DNA of 64,000 nt from Mesorhizobium sp. ES1-4 (GTDB lineage: Bacteria > Pseudomonadota > Alphaproteobacteria > Rhizobiales > Rhizobiaceae): assembly GCF_020164745.1 (NCBI RefSeq), contig NZ_JAIUGV010000006.1:186001-250000 (forward strand), given 5' to 3'. Position 1 is the stretch's first letter; every line of letters begins with the position of its first letter. Below, piece by piece: positions 46,441-55,217 of the stretch. A program made the translations under genes and the position numbers. Below the pieces are notes generated by a model. It was not told the DNA's origin. It did not search any database and saw nothing but the letters and a program-made list of their open reading frames with translations.

Positions 46441-46503
46441 ATCAGGATGATTTCACGCTTCTCGGCATGACGCTTTGGCCGCCAGGCCGAAGGTGAAGGG
46501 CGT

Positions 46504-46545
46504 CAAAAATCAATTGCGCCGCGCTGCCTTTGGCTGCGCGGCGCC
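46504..46545 (-). terminator. Terminator after ppk2
   Basis: A long G+C-rich hairpin: GCGCCGCGCTGCC (46516-46528) and GGCTGCGCGGCGC (46532-46544) with a three-base loop and one mismatch. On the minus strand it is followed by a T-rich run (AATTGATTTTTG). It lies ten bases from the ppk2 stop and could also stop the opposite crotonase transcript. Confidence 0.75.
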
Positions 46546-46553
46546 AACAAGCG

Positions 46554-47462
46554 TCAGTCGTGCCTGCCCAGGAATGATGGGCCTTCGCCGATGATCTTCT
46601 TGTCTTCCTTGCCGATCATGTCGAGATCGCGTCCATCATAGGGCAGCGACAAGAGGATGCGACGCATCACCGCCAGCCGCGCGCGGCGCTTGTCGTTGGC
46701 CCGCACGATGATCCATGGCGCGAACTCCTTGTGGGTCCGCTCGAACATGGTGTCGCGCGCCTTGGTGTAGTCGTCCCATTTGGTGATGCCGGCTACGTCC
46801 ATCGGCGAGAATTTCCAGCTCTTCAGCGGGCTGTGGCGGCGATCGTGAAAACGTTCGAGCTGCGTTTCCTGGCCTATGTTCAGCCAGAATTTGAAGAAGT
46901 GGATGCCGTCGTTGACGATCATCCGTTCGAAATGTGGCGTCTCGTCGAGAAACTTCTCGTGCTGTTCCGGTGTGCAAAAACCCATCACCGGCTCGACACC
47001 GGCGCGGTTGTACCACGAACGGTCGAAAGTGACGAACTCGCCGGCGGTCGGGAAGTGGTCGACATAACGTTGGTAGTACCATTGCCCCAACTCGGTCGGG
47101 GTTGGCTTGGTCAGCGCCACATTGCGTGCCGTGCGCGGGTTGAGGTACTGGCGCACCACGAAGATCGTCCCGCCCTTGCCGGCAGCGTCACGGCCCTCGA
47201 AAAGCGCCATCACACGCTTGCCGGTCGCCTGTAGCCATGCCTGCGCCTTGACCAGCTCGACCTGCAATTTCTCGAGCGTCTCGTCATACTCCTCGCCTTT
47301 CATCTTCTTGTCGTAAGGATACCCGCCCGCGCTCAGCTTGTTCTCCTCGACCCAGTCCGGAAGCTCCGGGTTTTCAATATCGAACTCCCGTTCCTTGCCG
47401 CCGATCCTGATCTTCAGCGGACCTGAAGTTGGCGTGACGGAATTTTCCTTGGCTTTTTTCAT
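46554..47462 (-). CDS. ppk2: Polyphosphate kinase 2
   Basis: The product is 302 residues. It transfers phosphate between polyphosphate and nucleotides, class I PPK2. Walker [13 protein letters not shown] is at about 89-100, Walker B-like [13 protein letters not shown] at about 140-152, and the lid region has arginines in [15 protein letters not shown]. The ATG has AAGGG upstream. The promoter region contains a palindromic mosaic element. The phosphate regulators phoR and phoU lie just beyond. Confidence 0.94.
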   Translation of the reverse strand: MKKAKENSVTPTSGPLKIRIGGKEREFDIENPELPDWVEENKLSAGGYPYDKKMKGEEYDETLEKLQVELVKAQAWLQATGKRVMALFEGRDAAGKGGTIFVVRQYLNPRTARNVALTKPTPTELGQWYYQRYVDHFPTAGEFVTFDRSWYNRAGVEPVMGFCTPEQHEKFLDETPHFERMIVNDGIHFFKFWLNIGQETQLERFHDRRHSPLKSWKFSPMDVAGITKWDDYTKARDTMFERTHKEFAPWIIVRANDKRRARLAVMRRILLSLPYDGRDLDMIGKEDKKIIGEGPSFLGRHD

Positions 47463-47508
47463 GCAGGCGAACCCTTTTAAGTGTCTGGACTCATGCTATT
47501 GGGAGCCA

Positions 47509-47615
47509 CTACAGCGCCGCGCGTTCGTTCGGACGCGCAAAGGACGCTGTAGAACTTTTGATTTTGCGCATGATCCTTTCCGAAAATCGATTCCCGATTT
47601 TCGGGATTATGCGCA
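47509..47615. repeat. Palindromic intergenic mosaic element (RIME-like)
   Basis: Two palindromes in tandem. The first has ends CTACAGCG (47509-47516) and CGCTGTAG (47545-47552) with GCGCGT/ACGCGC inside. The second has TGCGCATGATCC (47565-47576), CCGAAAATCG, CGATTTTCGG and GATTATGCGCA (to 47615). I recognise this pair as the abundant rhizobial intergenic element. It lies between ppk2 and phoR. Confidence 0.85.
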
Positions 47616-47679
47616 GTAGCGGCCGGCGGAGGTTTCCGTCGCCGTGTGACCGGTGGGAGGTTGGGCGTGGGGCGCGCGA

Positions 47680-48945
47680 ATGACTGACCTGAACGCTGAA
47701 CAGAAAGGTACGGCGCAAGCGATCGCCGCCCGGCTGTGGAACAGCCGCCGGCTGCTGGCGGCCGGGGTCGTGGCGGTTCTGATCACCTTTGGCTTCGCGG
47801 GTATTTCCGCCTATGCCCTGGTACCGGCGCTGCTCCTGCTGCTGGCGGCGGCAATATTGCCGGTAACCGGTGCGCGCCATGCCGCCGAGAGCGCCGGGGC
47901 AATCGAGGCGATGGGGTTGCAGCGCCTGTCCGGCGAATATCTCGCCGCCGCCGTCGCCGACCCACTCATCATCTTCGACCAGGCTGCCACCATCGTCCAC
48001 GCCAACGCCGCCGCCTTTGCCGCCTTTGGCGGCATCGCACCCGGCATATCCCTGCCGCTGAAATTCCGGGCGCCGGAAATGCAGGCGCTGCTGGACAGTG
48101 TGCTGTCGGGCACCGTCGCCTCGGATGTTGTCGACTACACCGAGAAACTGCCCGTCGAGCGGGCTTACCGGGTCAGCGCGTCCTCGGTCGGTCATGGCAC
48201 CGACCTCTACGTGCTGGTCTTCAAGGACCAGAGCGAGGCACGGCGCATCGACCGCATGCGCGCCGACTTCATTGCCAATGCCAGTCACGAGTTGCGCACT
48301 CCGCTGGCCTCGATCGCCGGCTTCATCGAAACGCTGCGCGGACCGGCCCGCAACGATCCGGCGGCGCGCGAGCAGTTCCTCCAGATCATGCAGAACCAGA
48401 CCGGCCGCATGGCGCGCCTGATCGATGATCTCCTGTCGCTGTCGCGGTTGGAGATGAAGCCCTACCTGAAGCCGGGAACCGAAGTCGATCTGCGCCAGAC
48501 TGTCGACAGCGTCATCGATTCGCTCGGACCGCTCGCCCGGGAAAACAATGTCGCCATCGAGCGCGATTTCGCCAACGGGCCGCTTGACGTGCCAGGCGAT
48601 CGTGATGAGCTGTTCCAGGTCTTCGAGAACCTTTTGGAAAATGCCTGCAAATACGGCCAGTCGGGCGGGCGCGTCGTGGTGTCGATCGCGCGCGACGATG
48701 ACGGTTCCGAACCCGGCATCGACGTGACGATCAGGGATTTTGGCCCCGGCATTCCCGAGGAGCATATCCCGCGCATCACCGAGCGTTTCTACCGCATCGA
48801 CGTCGAGACCAGCCGGACCCAGAAAGGCACGGGACTTGGCCTGTCGATCGTCAAGCACATCCTGACGCGTCACAACGCCAGACTGACAATCAAGTCCGAG
48901 GTCGGCAATGGCGCTGCTTTCTCGGTCCATTTGCCGGCGCACTGA
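47680..48945 (+). CDS. phoR: Phosphate regulon sensor histidine kinase PhoR
   Basis: The product is 421 residues from the ATG at 47680 (GTG 47653 is an alternative). Two membrane helices at about 25-65 are followed by a PAS-like domain (about 80-185), the H-box with His203 in ANASHELRTPLAS, the N-box NLLENACKYG, G1 DFGPGIPEEH and G2 GTGLGLSIVKH. These are all the motifs of a working histidine kinase. PhoR phosphorylates PhoB under phosphate limitation. No pst or phoB genes are adjacent; phoU follows. Confidence 0.93.
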   Translation: MTDLNAEQKGTAQAIAARLWNSRRLLAAGVVAVLITFGFAGISAYALVPALLLLLAAAILPVTGARHAAESAGAIEAMGLQRLSGEYLAAAVADPLIIFDQAATIVHANAAAFAAFGGIAPGISLPLKFRAPEMQALLDSVLSGTVASDVVDYTEKLPVERAYRVSASSVGHGTDLYVLVFKDQSEARRIDRMRADFIANASHELRTPLASIAGFIETLRGPARNDPAAREQFLQIMQNQTGRMARLIDDLLSLSRLEMKPYLKPGTEVDLRQTVDSVIDSLGPLARENNVAIERDFANGPLDVPGDRDELFQVFENLLENACKYGQSGGRVVVSIARDDDGSEPGIDVTIRDFGPGIPEEHIPRITERFYRIDVETSRTQKGTGLGLSIVKHILTRHNARLTIKSEVGNGAAFSVHLPAH

Positions 48946-49060
48946 TGCCGCCCTTGTTTTCCACGGGGCGGTTTCTTTTTTCTGTCATCCGGTTAGCGTA
49001 TCAGCGGGGATTCGAGGAAACGACTCAAAACAAGACACACCGTGGGAAGGCATTTCGTCC

Positions 49061-49786
49061 ATGCAGTCCGTTCACATAATGAGCGCCTACGACGAGGAAC
49101 TGAAGTATCTCTCCAAGCGCATCGCTGCGATGGGCGGCCACGCCGAGCGCATGGTCGAGCAGGCGGTCGCCGCCCTGGTCAATGCCGATCCGGGACTGGC
49201 CCAGAAGGTCATTCGCGATGATGTCGTGCTGGATGAGGGGCAGCGTGAGATCGACGACAAGTCGATCATCATCATCGCCAAGCGCCAGCCGATGGCGACG
49301 GATCTGCGCGAAATCGTCGGCGCCATCCGCATTTCGGCCGACCTCGAGCGGGTCGGCGATCTCGGCAAGAATGTCGCCAAGCGGGTGGTTGCGGTGACCG
49401 ACGGCCGTCAGCCGACCAGCCTTTTCCGCGGCCTGGAGGCCCTGGCCGACCTGGCGCTGACCCAGCTGAAGGAAGTTCTCGACGTCTACGCGTCGCGTTC
49501 GGTCGACAAGATCGGCTTCGTGCGCGACCGTGACGACCAGATCGATGCCATGTACACGTCGCTGTTTCGCGAATTGCTGACCTACATGATGGAAGATCCG
49601 CGTAACATCACGCCCTGTACGCATCTGCTGTTCTGCGCCAAGAACATCGAGCGTATCGGCGATCACGCCACCAACATCGCCGAGACCATCTACTACATCG
49701 TCACCGGCGAGCAGATGCCGACCGAGCGACCGAAGAGCGACAAGACGGACAAGATCGGCCTCTCCGCGGCGCTGCCGAGCAAGTGA
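49061..49786 (+). CDS. phoU: Phosphate signalling protein PhoU
   Basis: The product is 241 residues from the ATG at 49061 (ATG 49079 is possible). Two PhoU repeats are visible (about 20-110 and 125-215), each ending in a helix with a metal-binding pattern: DLERVGDLGKNVAKRVV and KNIERIGDHATNIAETIYY. PhoU restrains PhoR and the Pst transporter when phosphate is ample. It normally lies after pstSCAB; here it follows phoR after a 115-base gap. Confidence 0.94.
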   Translation: MQSVHIMSAYDEELKYLSKRIAAMGGHAERMVEQAVAALVNADPGLAQKVIRDDVVLDEGQREIDDKSIIIIAKRQPMATDLREIVGAIRISADLERVGDLGKNVAKRVVAVTDGRQPTSLFRGLEALADLALTQLKEVLDVYASRSVDKIGFVRDRDDQIDAMYTSLFRELLTYMMEDPRNITPCTHLLFCAKNIERIGDHATNIAETIYYIVTGEQMPTERPKSDKTDKIGLSAALPSK

Positions 49787-49882
49787 ACGCACGCCTCTCG
49801 AACGCTTGATCATATTGCGCTAGACTATCCCGAGATAAGCTTGCTGGCTCCCCGGGGGAGGCAACGCTTTCGGGAGGCCGCG

Positions 49883-50890
49883 ATGGAATATGTCCGCGAG
49901 TTCAAGCCCGCGCCGCCGACATCGGGTATCATCGCCTGTGGCGTCTATACAACTGGGCGCCGTATCGCCGATATTTCGATCGAGGAAGCCGGCGACTGGG
50001 CCAAGAAATCGGGACACGTCGTCTGGATCGGGCTGCTTGAACCCGACCGCGAACTTCTGCTGCGCGTCCAGGCGCAGTTTCATCTGCATGAGCTGGCGAT
50101 CGAGGATGCCGAGCATCCGCACCAGCGGCCAAAAATCGAGCAATATGGCGACGCGCTGTTCATCGTCGCCCGCACGGCGCAACTGATCGACGGGCGCGTC
50201 ACCTTTGGCGAAACACATCTGTTCGTCGGTTCAGGCTACATCGTCAGTGTCAGGCACGGTCCTTCGACATCCTATGCCGCCGTGCGCCAGCACTGGGAAA
50301 GCTGCCCGCATTCGCTGGCCAAGGGCGAGGATTTCGTCCTCTACGCCATTCTCGATTTCATCGTCGACAACTACATGCCCGTGCTCGAGCAGATCGAGGA
50401 CGAGGTCGAGGCGATCGAGGACAAGGTCCTGCTGAAGCCGATGACAGGCCCCGACATTGAACGCCTTTACATGCTGCGCCGCGACCTCCTGCGCCTGCGC
50501 AACGCGGCGTTGCCCCTGGTGGAAGTTTGCCGCCGGCTGACCAGCGCCGACCTGCCGCAGATCCATTCGGCCATGCACCCGCTGTTCCGCGACGTGACGG
50601 ATCATATCCGCACCGTCCAGGAGAAGATCGACAGTTTGCGCGAGGTCTTGGCGTTCGCCTTCGAGGCCAGTCTCCTGGTTGGCCAAAGCCAGGAGACGGC
50701 GATCTCGAAGAAACTCGCCTCATGGGCGGCCATCCTGGCGGTGCCGACCGCATTCGCCGGCATCTACGGCATGAACTTTACCGACATGCCGGAGCTGAAG
50801 ATGGAATATGGCTACCCGATCGTGCTGGCCGTCATCGCGCTGATCTGCTGCTTCCTGTATTGGCGGTTCAGGAAGAACGGCTGGCTGTGA
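49883..50890 (+). CDS. corA: Magnesium/cobalt transporter CorA
   Basis: The product is 335 residues. It is an inner-membrane pentameric channel for Mg2+ and Co2+. The large cytoplasmic domain is followed by two C-terminal membrane helices (about 275-296 and 307-326). The GMN selectivity motif is at about 294-296 in GIYGMNFTDMPEL. The ATG at 49883 has GGGAGG six bases upstream. The gene is alone between phoU and gcrA. Confidence 0.93.
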   Translation: MEYVREFKPAPPTSGIIACGVYTTGRRIADISIEEAGDWAKKSGHVVWIGLLEPDRELLLRVQAQFHLHELAIEDAEHPHQRPKIEQYGDALFIVARTAQLIDGRVTFGETHLFVGSGYIVSVRHGPSTSYAAVRQHWESCPHSLAKGEDFVLYAILDFIVDNYMPVLEQIEDEVEAIEDKVLLKPMTGPDIERLYMLRRDLLRLRNAALPLVEVCRRLTSADLPQIHSAMHPLFRDVTDHIRTVQEKIDSLREVLAFAFEASLLVGQSQETAISKKLASWAAILAVPTAFAGIYGMNFTDMPELKMEYGYPIVLAVIALICCFLYWRFRKNGWL

Positions 50891-50959
50891 AAAAGGGAGT
50901 AGCGAACAGGCCATAGCGGGCAGCGCAAAACCCCTTGCCTCCTATCGGAGCGTTCAAGC

Positions 50960-50994
50960 CTATTCGCTATTCGCTATTCGCTATTCGCTATTCG
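50960..50994. repeat. Five tandem copies of a 7-base unit next to the gcrA stop codon
   Basis: CTATTCG is repeated five times without mismatch. It lies two bases from the gcrA stop codon (50996-50998, minus strand). The copy number would be expected to vary between strains. Confidence 0.92.
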
Positions 50995-50995
50995 C

Positions 50996-51514
50996 CTATC
51001 GGCTCCTGCGCCGCTCCGCCGCTGGCTGGAACGCCACGCGGGCATGGTACTTGCAGTAAGGACCGGTCTCGGCGGCTTCGTTGCCGCAGAAATTGAAATC
51101 CTCCGAAAGCGGGTCGCCGTTCGGCCATTTGCAGGTGCGCTCGGTCAGTTCGACGAGCTGCAGATGCCGCGAGATCGGCACCACGACGTTCTCGACCGGG
51201 CGTATGTGATGTCTTGCCACGGGTTCGGCATCGAATTGCGTCTGAAGAGCCGTCGCGCCGATCGAAGTCGTGACGTGGCGTGCCGTGCTTGCGGCGCGCG
51301 CCACCGACTTCTGGACGGTCGAGCCTTGCGACGCCTTCTTCTGGCGTGCCGGCGTCGCCGTCGCACGGCCGCGGCCCGACAGCTTCAGCCGGTGCACCTT
51401 GCCGATCACCGCGTTGCGGCTGACGCCTCCAAGCTGCGCGGCAATCTGGCTTGCGCTCAGACCCTCCGACCACAGTTTTTTCAAGAGTTCTACCCGCTCG
51501 TCAGTCCAGTTCAT
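50996..51514 (-). CDS. gcrA: Cell cycle regulator GcrA
   Basis: The product is 172 residues from the ATG at 51514. The N-terminal DNA-binding domain is MNWTDERVELLKKLWSEGLS (1-20), then ASQIAAQLGGVSRNAVIGKV (about 21-40). A linker of low complexity precedes the conserved C-terminal region TCKWPNGDP and FCGNEAAETGPYCKYHARVA, which contacts sigma-70. GcrA binds methylated GANTC sites. Four GANTC sites lie upstream of this gene, three of them within 36 bases. Confidence 0.95.
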   Translation of the reverse strand: MNWTDERVELLKKLWSEGLSASQIAAQLGGVSRNAVIGKVHRLKLSGRGRATATPARQKKASQGSTVQKSVARAASTARHVTTSIGATALQTQFDAEPVARHHIRPVENVVVPISRHLQLVELTERTCKWPNGDPLSEDFNFCGNEAAETGPYCKYHARVAFQPAAERRRSR

Positions 51515-51658
51515 GAGACCGCGCTCCTCATCAGCGTGCGGCAATCAGAATCCTTTCCCGACCCAGCACCACTGCTGGGGCAGACACCACATATATCTGG
51601 TGATTAGGTCCGCCGCACGAAATCTAGTTATTTCTCGTCTACAACTACTCTATGCGCT

Positions 51659-51694
51659 GACTCGGTGACAAGAGTCCCAAGTGCAACACGAATC
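51659..51694. promoter_or_regulatory. Cluster of three GANTC (CcrM methylation) sites ahead of gcrA
   Basis: GACTC (51659), GAGTC (51672) and GAATC (51690) lie within 36 bases, with another GAATC at 51548. GANTC would be expected about once in 256 bases. These are CcrM methylation targets and GcrA binding sites in alphaproteobacteria. Confidence 0.6.
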
Positions 51695-51791
51695 GGTTTT
51701 TTCGGTTTTCCCCAACTTGCCCGCTCGCTCATGAGCCGGCGTCGCGTCGGAGGCTTGCCGCGCGCCACTGCGCGACGTTTTCGTTGACTTC

Positions 51792-51872
51792 ATGACCGAA
51801 AAACACGATAAGCCGCAGAAGGCCGCCGCTTTGGCGGCTTTTTTGATTTTCCGGTACCGGAGACGCATATAA
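51792..51872 (+). CDS. Possible 26-residue leader peptide of argD
   Basis: An ATG opens a 26-codon frame ending FRYRRRI and stopping at TAA that overlaps the A of the argD ATG (TAATG). Four of the last six residues are arginine. The frame contains the hairpin at 51819-51844. No Shine-Dalgarno sequence precedes the ATG, so translation is unproven. Confidence 0.3.
   Translation: MTEKHDKPQKAAALAAFLIFRYRRRI
51819..51844 (+). terminator. Terminator-like hairpin 28 bases before argD
   Basis: GCCGCC and GGCGGC pair exactly around GCTTT; outer A-T and G-T pairs extend the stem, and six T residues follow. Either it ends an upstream transcript or it attenuates argD. Confidence 0.7.
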
Positions 51873-53071
51873 TGAGCGGTTCGGCGCTTTACGAGACCTT
51901 TGCTCGCGCACCCTTGGCCTTCGACCACGGGGAAGGGACCTGGCTGGTCACCGACAAAGGCGAGCGATATCTCGATTTTGCTGGCGGCATCGCCGTCAAT
52001 TCGCTGGGCCACAGCCATCCGCACCTGGTCGCGGCCCTCACCGAGCAGGCGGCAAAACTCTGGCACGTCTCGAATCTCTACGAGATTCCGGGACAGAGCC
52101 GGCTTGGCGAGCGGCTGGCCGATGCCACCTTCGCCGACAAGGTGTTCTTCACCAATTCCGGTGCCGAGGCACTGGAATGCGCGATCAAGACGGCGCGGCG
52201 CTACCACTTCGTCAAGGGACATCCCGAGCGCTTCCGCATCATCACCTTCGAAGGCGCCTTCCATGGCCGCACGCTGGCAACCATCGCCGCGGGCGGGCAG
52301 TACAAATATCTCGAAGGCTTCGGACCCAAGGTCGAAGGCTTCGACCAGGTCGGCTTCGACGACATCGACGCCGCTGAAAGGGCGATCACGCCCGAGACCG
52401 CCGCGATCCTGATCGAGCCGGTGCAAGGCGAAGGCGGCATCCGCCCGGTGCCGGCGCAGTCGTTGAAGCGGCTGCGGCAACTCTGCGAGCAGCACGGCCT
52501 GCTTCTGATCTACGACGAGGTCCAGTGCGGCATTGGCCGCACCGGCAAGCTGTTCGCGCACGAATGGTCTGGCGTGACGCCCGACATCATGGCAATCGCC
52601 AAGGGCATTGGCGGCGGCTTTCCGATGGGCGCCTGCCTTGCCACCGACGAGGCGGCCGTTGGCATGACCGCCGGCGTGCACGGCACCACATTCGGCGGCA
52701 ATCCGCTGGCAATGGCGGTTGGCAACGCCGTGCTCGACGTCGTGCTGGAGGACGGTTTCCTGGAGGAAGTCCAGCGCAAGGCGCTGCTGATGAAGCAAGG
52801 GCTGGCGTCAATAGCCGATGAATTCCCCGAAATCGTCGAAGACATCAGGGGCGCCGGTCTGATGCTGGGCCTCAAATGCGCGATGCCCAATGCCAAGGTG
52901 AACCTGGCATTGCGTGACCAGCATTTGCTGGCGGTCCCTGCCGGCGACAACGTTATCCGCCTGTTGCCGCCGCTTACCGTCACCGATGCCGAGATTCACG
53001 ACGCGCTCGGCCGCATCCGCGCCGGCGCCAAGGGCTTGTCCGAGGCGATCGCTGCCGCCGCCGCGAAGTAA
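51872..53071 (+). CDS. argD: Acetylornithine aminotransferase
   Basis: The product is 399 residues, a class III PLP-dependent aminotransferase in arginine biosynthesis. The substrate and cofactor segments are visible: [17 protein letters not shown] (about 91-107), [19 protein letters not shown] (about 211-229) and the lysine region [16 protein letters not shown] (about 239-254). The start overlaps the stop of a small leader frame. It is followed by argF after 16 bases. Some homologues also act on succinyldiaminopimelate. Confidence 0.95.
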   Translation: MSGSALYETFARAPLAFDHGEGTWLVTDKGERYLDFAGGIAVNSLGHSHPHLVAALTEQAAKLWHVSNLYEIPGQSRLGERLADATFADKVFFTNSGAEALECAIKTARRYHFVKGHPERFRIITFEGAFHGRTLATIAAGGQYKYLEGFGPKVEGFDQVGFDDIDAAERAITPETAAILIEPVQGEGGIRPVPAQSLKRLRQLCEQHGLLLIYDEVQCGIGRTGKLFAHEWSGVTPDIMAIAKGIGGGFPMGACLATDEAAVGMTAGVHGTTFGGNPLAMAVGNAVLDVVLEDGFLEEVQRKALLMKQGLASIADEFPEIVEDIRGAGLMLGLKCAMPNAKVNLALRDQHLLAVPAGDNVIRLLPPLTVTDAEIHDALGRIRAGAKGLSEAIAAAAAK

Positions 53072-53087
53072 TCCGGAACCATTCCTG

Positions 53088-53999
53088 ATGTCAGTTCGCC
53101 ACTTTACCGATCTTTCCACCGTTTCCGCAGGCGATTTGCGCTTCATGCTGGACGACGCGGTGACGCGCAAGGCGCGTCTCAAGGCCGGCGAGCGGACCAA
53201 GCCGCTCGAAGGCAAGGTGCTGGCCATGATCTTCGACAAGCCGTCGACGCGCACGCGCGTTTCTTTCGACGTCGGCATGCGCCAGCTTGGCGGCGAGACC
53301 ATCATGCTGACCGGCACCGAGATGCAGCTCGGCCGCTCCGAAACCATCGCCGACACCGCCAAGGTGCTGTCGCGCTATGTCGACGCCATCATGATCCGCA
53401 CCACCTCGCATGAGCGGCTGCTGGAGCTTACCGAGAACGCCACCGTTCCGGTAATCAACGGCCTGACCGACGACACCCACCCTTGCCAGCTGATGGCCGA
53501 CATCATGACTTTCGAGGAGCATCGCGGCCCGGTGGCAGGCAAGACGATTGCCTGGACAGGCGACGGCAACAATGTGCTGCACTCGCTGCTCGAGGCCTCG
53601 GCACGGTTCCGCTTCAACCTCAATGTCGCCGTGCCCGAAGGCAGCGAACCGGCGCAGAAGCATGTCGACTGGTCCAGGGCGCATGGCGGCAAGCTGCATT
53701 TCACCCGCTCGCCGGAGGAGGCCGTCGATCAGGCCGACTGCATCGTCACCGACTGCTGGGTGTCGATGGGCCAGGAGCATCGTGCGCGCGGCCATAATGT
53801 GTTCTCGCCCTATCAGGTCAACGCGGCGCTGATGGCCAGGGCAAAGCCAGACGCATTGTTCATGCACTGCCTGCCTGCGCATCGCGGTGAGGAAGTCACC
53901 GACGACGTCATCGACGGGCCGCATTCGGTGGTGTTCGACGAGGCCGAGAACCGGCTCCACGCCCAGAAGGCCGTGCTTGCCTGGTGTCTCGGTGCTTGA
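53088..53999 (+). CDS. argF: Ornithine carbamoyltransferase
   Basis: The product is 303 residues. It makes citrulline from ornithine and carbamoyl phosphate. The carbamoyl phosphate-binding STRTR is at about 50-54, the HPCQ motif at about 128-131 and the ornithine-binding HCLP at about 262-265. Cotranscribed with argD. The last 17 bases of the gene are duplicated in tandem beyond the stop. Confidence 0.95.
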   Translation: MSVRHFTDLSTVSAGDLRFMLDDAVTRKARLKAGERTKPLEGKVLAMIFDKPSTRTRVSFDVGMRQLGGETIMLTGTEMQLGRSETIADTAKVLSRYVDAIMIRTTSHERLLELTENATVPVINGLTDDTHPCQLMADIMTFEEHRGPVAGKTIAWTGDGNNVLHSLLEASARFRFNLNVAVPEGSEPAQKHVDWSRAHGGKLHFTRSPEEAVDQADCIVTDCWVSMGQEHRARGHNVFSPYQVNAALMARAKPDALFMHCLPAHRGEEVTDDVIDGPHSVVFDEAENRLHAQKAVLAWCLGA

Positions 54000-54017
54000 T
54001 GTGTCTCGGTGCTTGAT
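53984..54017. repeat. 17-base tandem duplication covering the argF stop codon
   Basis: GTGTCTCGGTGCTTGAT occurs twice back to back (53984-54000 and 54001-54017). The first copy encodes the last residues and stop of argF. Further degenerate versions of the CTTGGGCGCTTG unit follow to about 54070. Confidence 0.92.
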
Positions 54018-54170
54018 TTGCCTTGGGCGCTTGCAATGCCTTGGCGCCTGAAATGCCCAGGCGCTTGATCCGCGAGGGTGCGATGCCTATCTGCGCCGCA
54101 TCACGCAAATCAAGCGCGTTTGGACGCATGTGCCCATCAGGGCCGCATGGCCGCGCCCTGGAGCTTTGTC

Positions 54171-55178
54171 ATGTTGGAAAGCCATCAAGTGACTGAACAT
54201 CACCCCAAACTCGGCGAGTTCGGCTACGCCGGCGACGATCACGTCGTTCCGTTCGAAGTCGGGCCGCTCGACGTGCGTGGCCGCACGGTCCAACTCGGGC
54301 CGATGCTCGACGCCATTCTTGGCCGCCACGACTATCCCGAGCCGGTCGCCCGCCTGCTGGCGGAAGCCTGCGTGCTGACGGTGCTGCTCGGCACCTCGCT
54401 CAAGTTCGAAGGCAAGTTCATCCTGCAGACCCGAACCGACGGGCCTGTCGACATGCTGGTCGCGGACTTTTCCACGCCCTCGGCGCTGCGTGCCTATGCA
54501 CGTTTCGACGCCGATCGGCTGGAGGCGCTGATTGCGGCGGGTGAGACCTCGCAGCAAACGCTGCTTGGTAGCGGCGTGCTGGCGCTGACCATCGACCAGG
54601 GTGCCCATACCCAGCGCTATCAGGGCATCGTCCAACTCGACGGCGAGACGCTGGAAGAGGCGGCGCGCACCTATTTCCGGCAGTCGGAACAGATTCCGAC
54701 CGACATCAGGCTCTCGGTCGCCAAGCTGCTGACGCCCGGCCCCGGTGGCGCGCGCGAGCAGTGGCGCGCCGGCGGTATCCTGGCGCAGTTCCTGCCGCAG
54801 GCCTCCGAGCGCATGCGCGTTCCGGACCTTCCCGGTGGCGACGGCGATCCCCGCGAGGAGATCCATGATCCCGTGGACAATTCCTGGCAGGAGTTGCTGG
54901 CTCTGCTCGGCACCATCGAGCCCACCGAATTGATCGACCCGACCATTGGCGCCGAGCGGCTTCTCTATCGCTTGTTCCACGAGCACGGCGTGCGCGTTTT
55001 TGGCGGCGTCCCCGTAGCCGACCAGTGCTCATGCTCCCGGGAAAAGATCCGTGGCATCCTCGAGGGCTTCTCCGCACAGGAGATCGAGGACAGCACCGAG
55101 GATGGTGGCATCCACGTCGCTTGCGAGTTCTGCTCCACGCAGTACGACTTCGATCCGGCCGAGTTTGCGGCTCAATGA
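54171..55178 (+). CDS. hslO: Redox-regulated chaperone Hsp33
   Basis: The product is 335 residues from the ATG at 54171, with GGAG eight bases upstream; upstream in-frame starts lack a ribosome-binding site. It holds unfolded proteins under oxidative stress. The zinc-binding cysteines are present in the C-terminal domain: CSCSREK (about 286-292) and CEFCSTQY (about 319-326). It is somewhat longer than the E. coli protein. It shares a terminator with the convergent apaG gene. Confidence 0.94.
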   Translation: MLESHQVTEHHPKLGEFGYAGDDHVVPFEVGPLDVRGRTVQLGPMLDAILGRHDYPEPVARLLAEACVLTVLLGTSLKFEGKFILQTRTDGPVDMLVADFSTPSALRAYARFDADRLEALIAAGETSQQTLLGSGVLALTIDQGAHTQRYQGIVQLDGETLEEAARTYFRQSEQIPTDIRLSVAKLLTPGPGGAREQWRAGGILAQFLPQASERMRVPDLPGGDGDPREEIHDPVDNSWQELLALLGTIEPTELIDPTIGAERLLYRLFHEHGVRVFGGVPVADQCSCSREKIRGILEGFSAQEIEDSTEDGGIHVACEFCSTQYDFDPAEFAAQ

Positions 55179-55182
55179 TTGG

Positions 55183-55216
55183 TTCCTTCTCCCCGTGTAG
55201 TGACGGGGAGAAGGAA
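55183..55216. terminator. Bidirectional hairpin between hslO and apaG
   Basis: The arms TTCCTTCTCCCCGT (55183-55196) and ACGGGGAGAAGGAA (55203-55216) form a perfect 14-base stem with a six-base loop. It lies between two converging genes. Confidence 0.75.
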
Positions 55217-55217
55217 G

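Larger units (their letters stand above)
51515..51871. other. Divergent intergenic region between gcrA and argD
   Basis: Besides the GANTC cluster (51548-51694) and the terminator hairpin (51819-51844), there is a 26-codon reading frame (51792-51872) ending in an arginine-rich segment and overlapping the argD start codon. Otherwise I see no gene. Confidence 0.6.

Noticed and set aside
46441..46500. Terminator or small gene just after the crotonase gene
   Set aside because: There is an imperfect GGCC-type hairpin but no T run, and no reading frame with a ribosome-binding site.
50960..50994. CRISPR-like array
   Set aside because: The unit is seven bases without spacers; it is a simple tandem repeat and no cas genes are present.
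51792..51872. Classical arginine attenuator
   Set aside because: The arginine codons follow rather than precede the terminator hairpin, so ribosome stalling could not act in the usual way.
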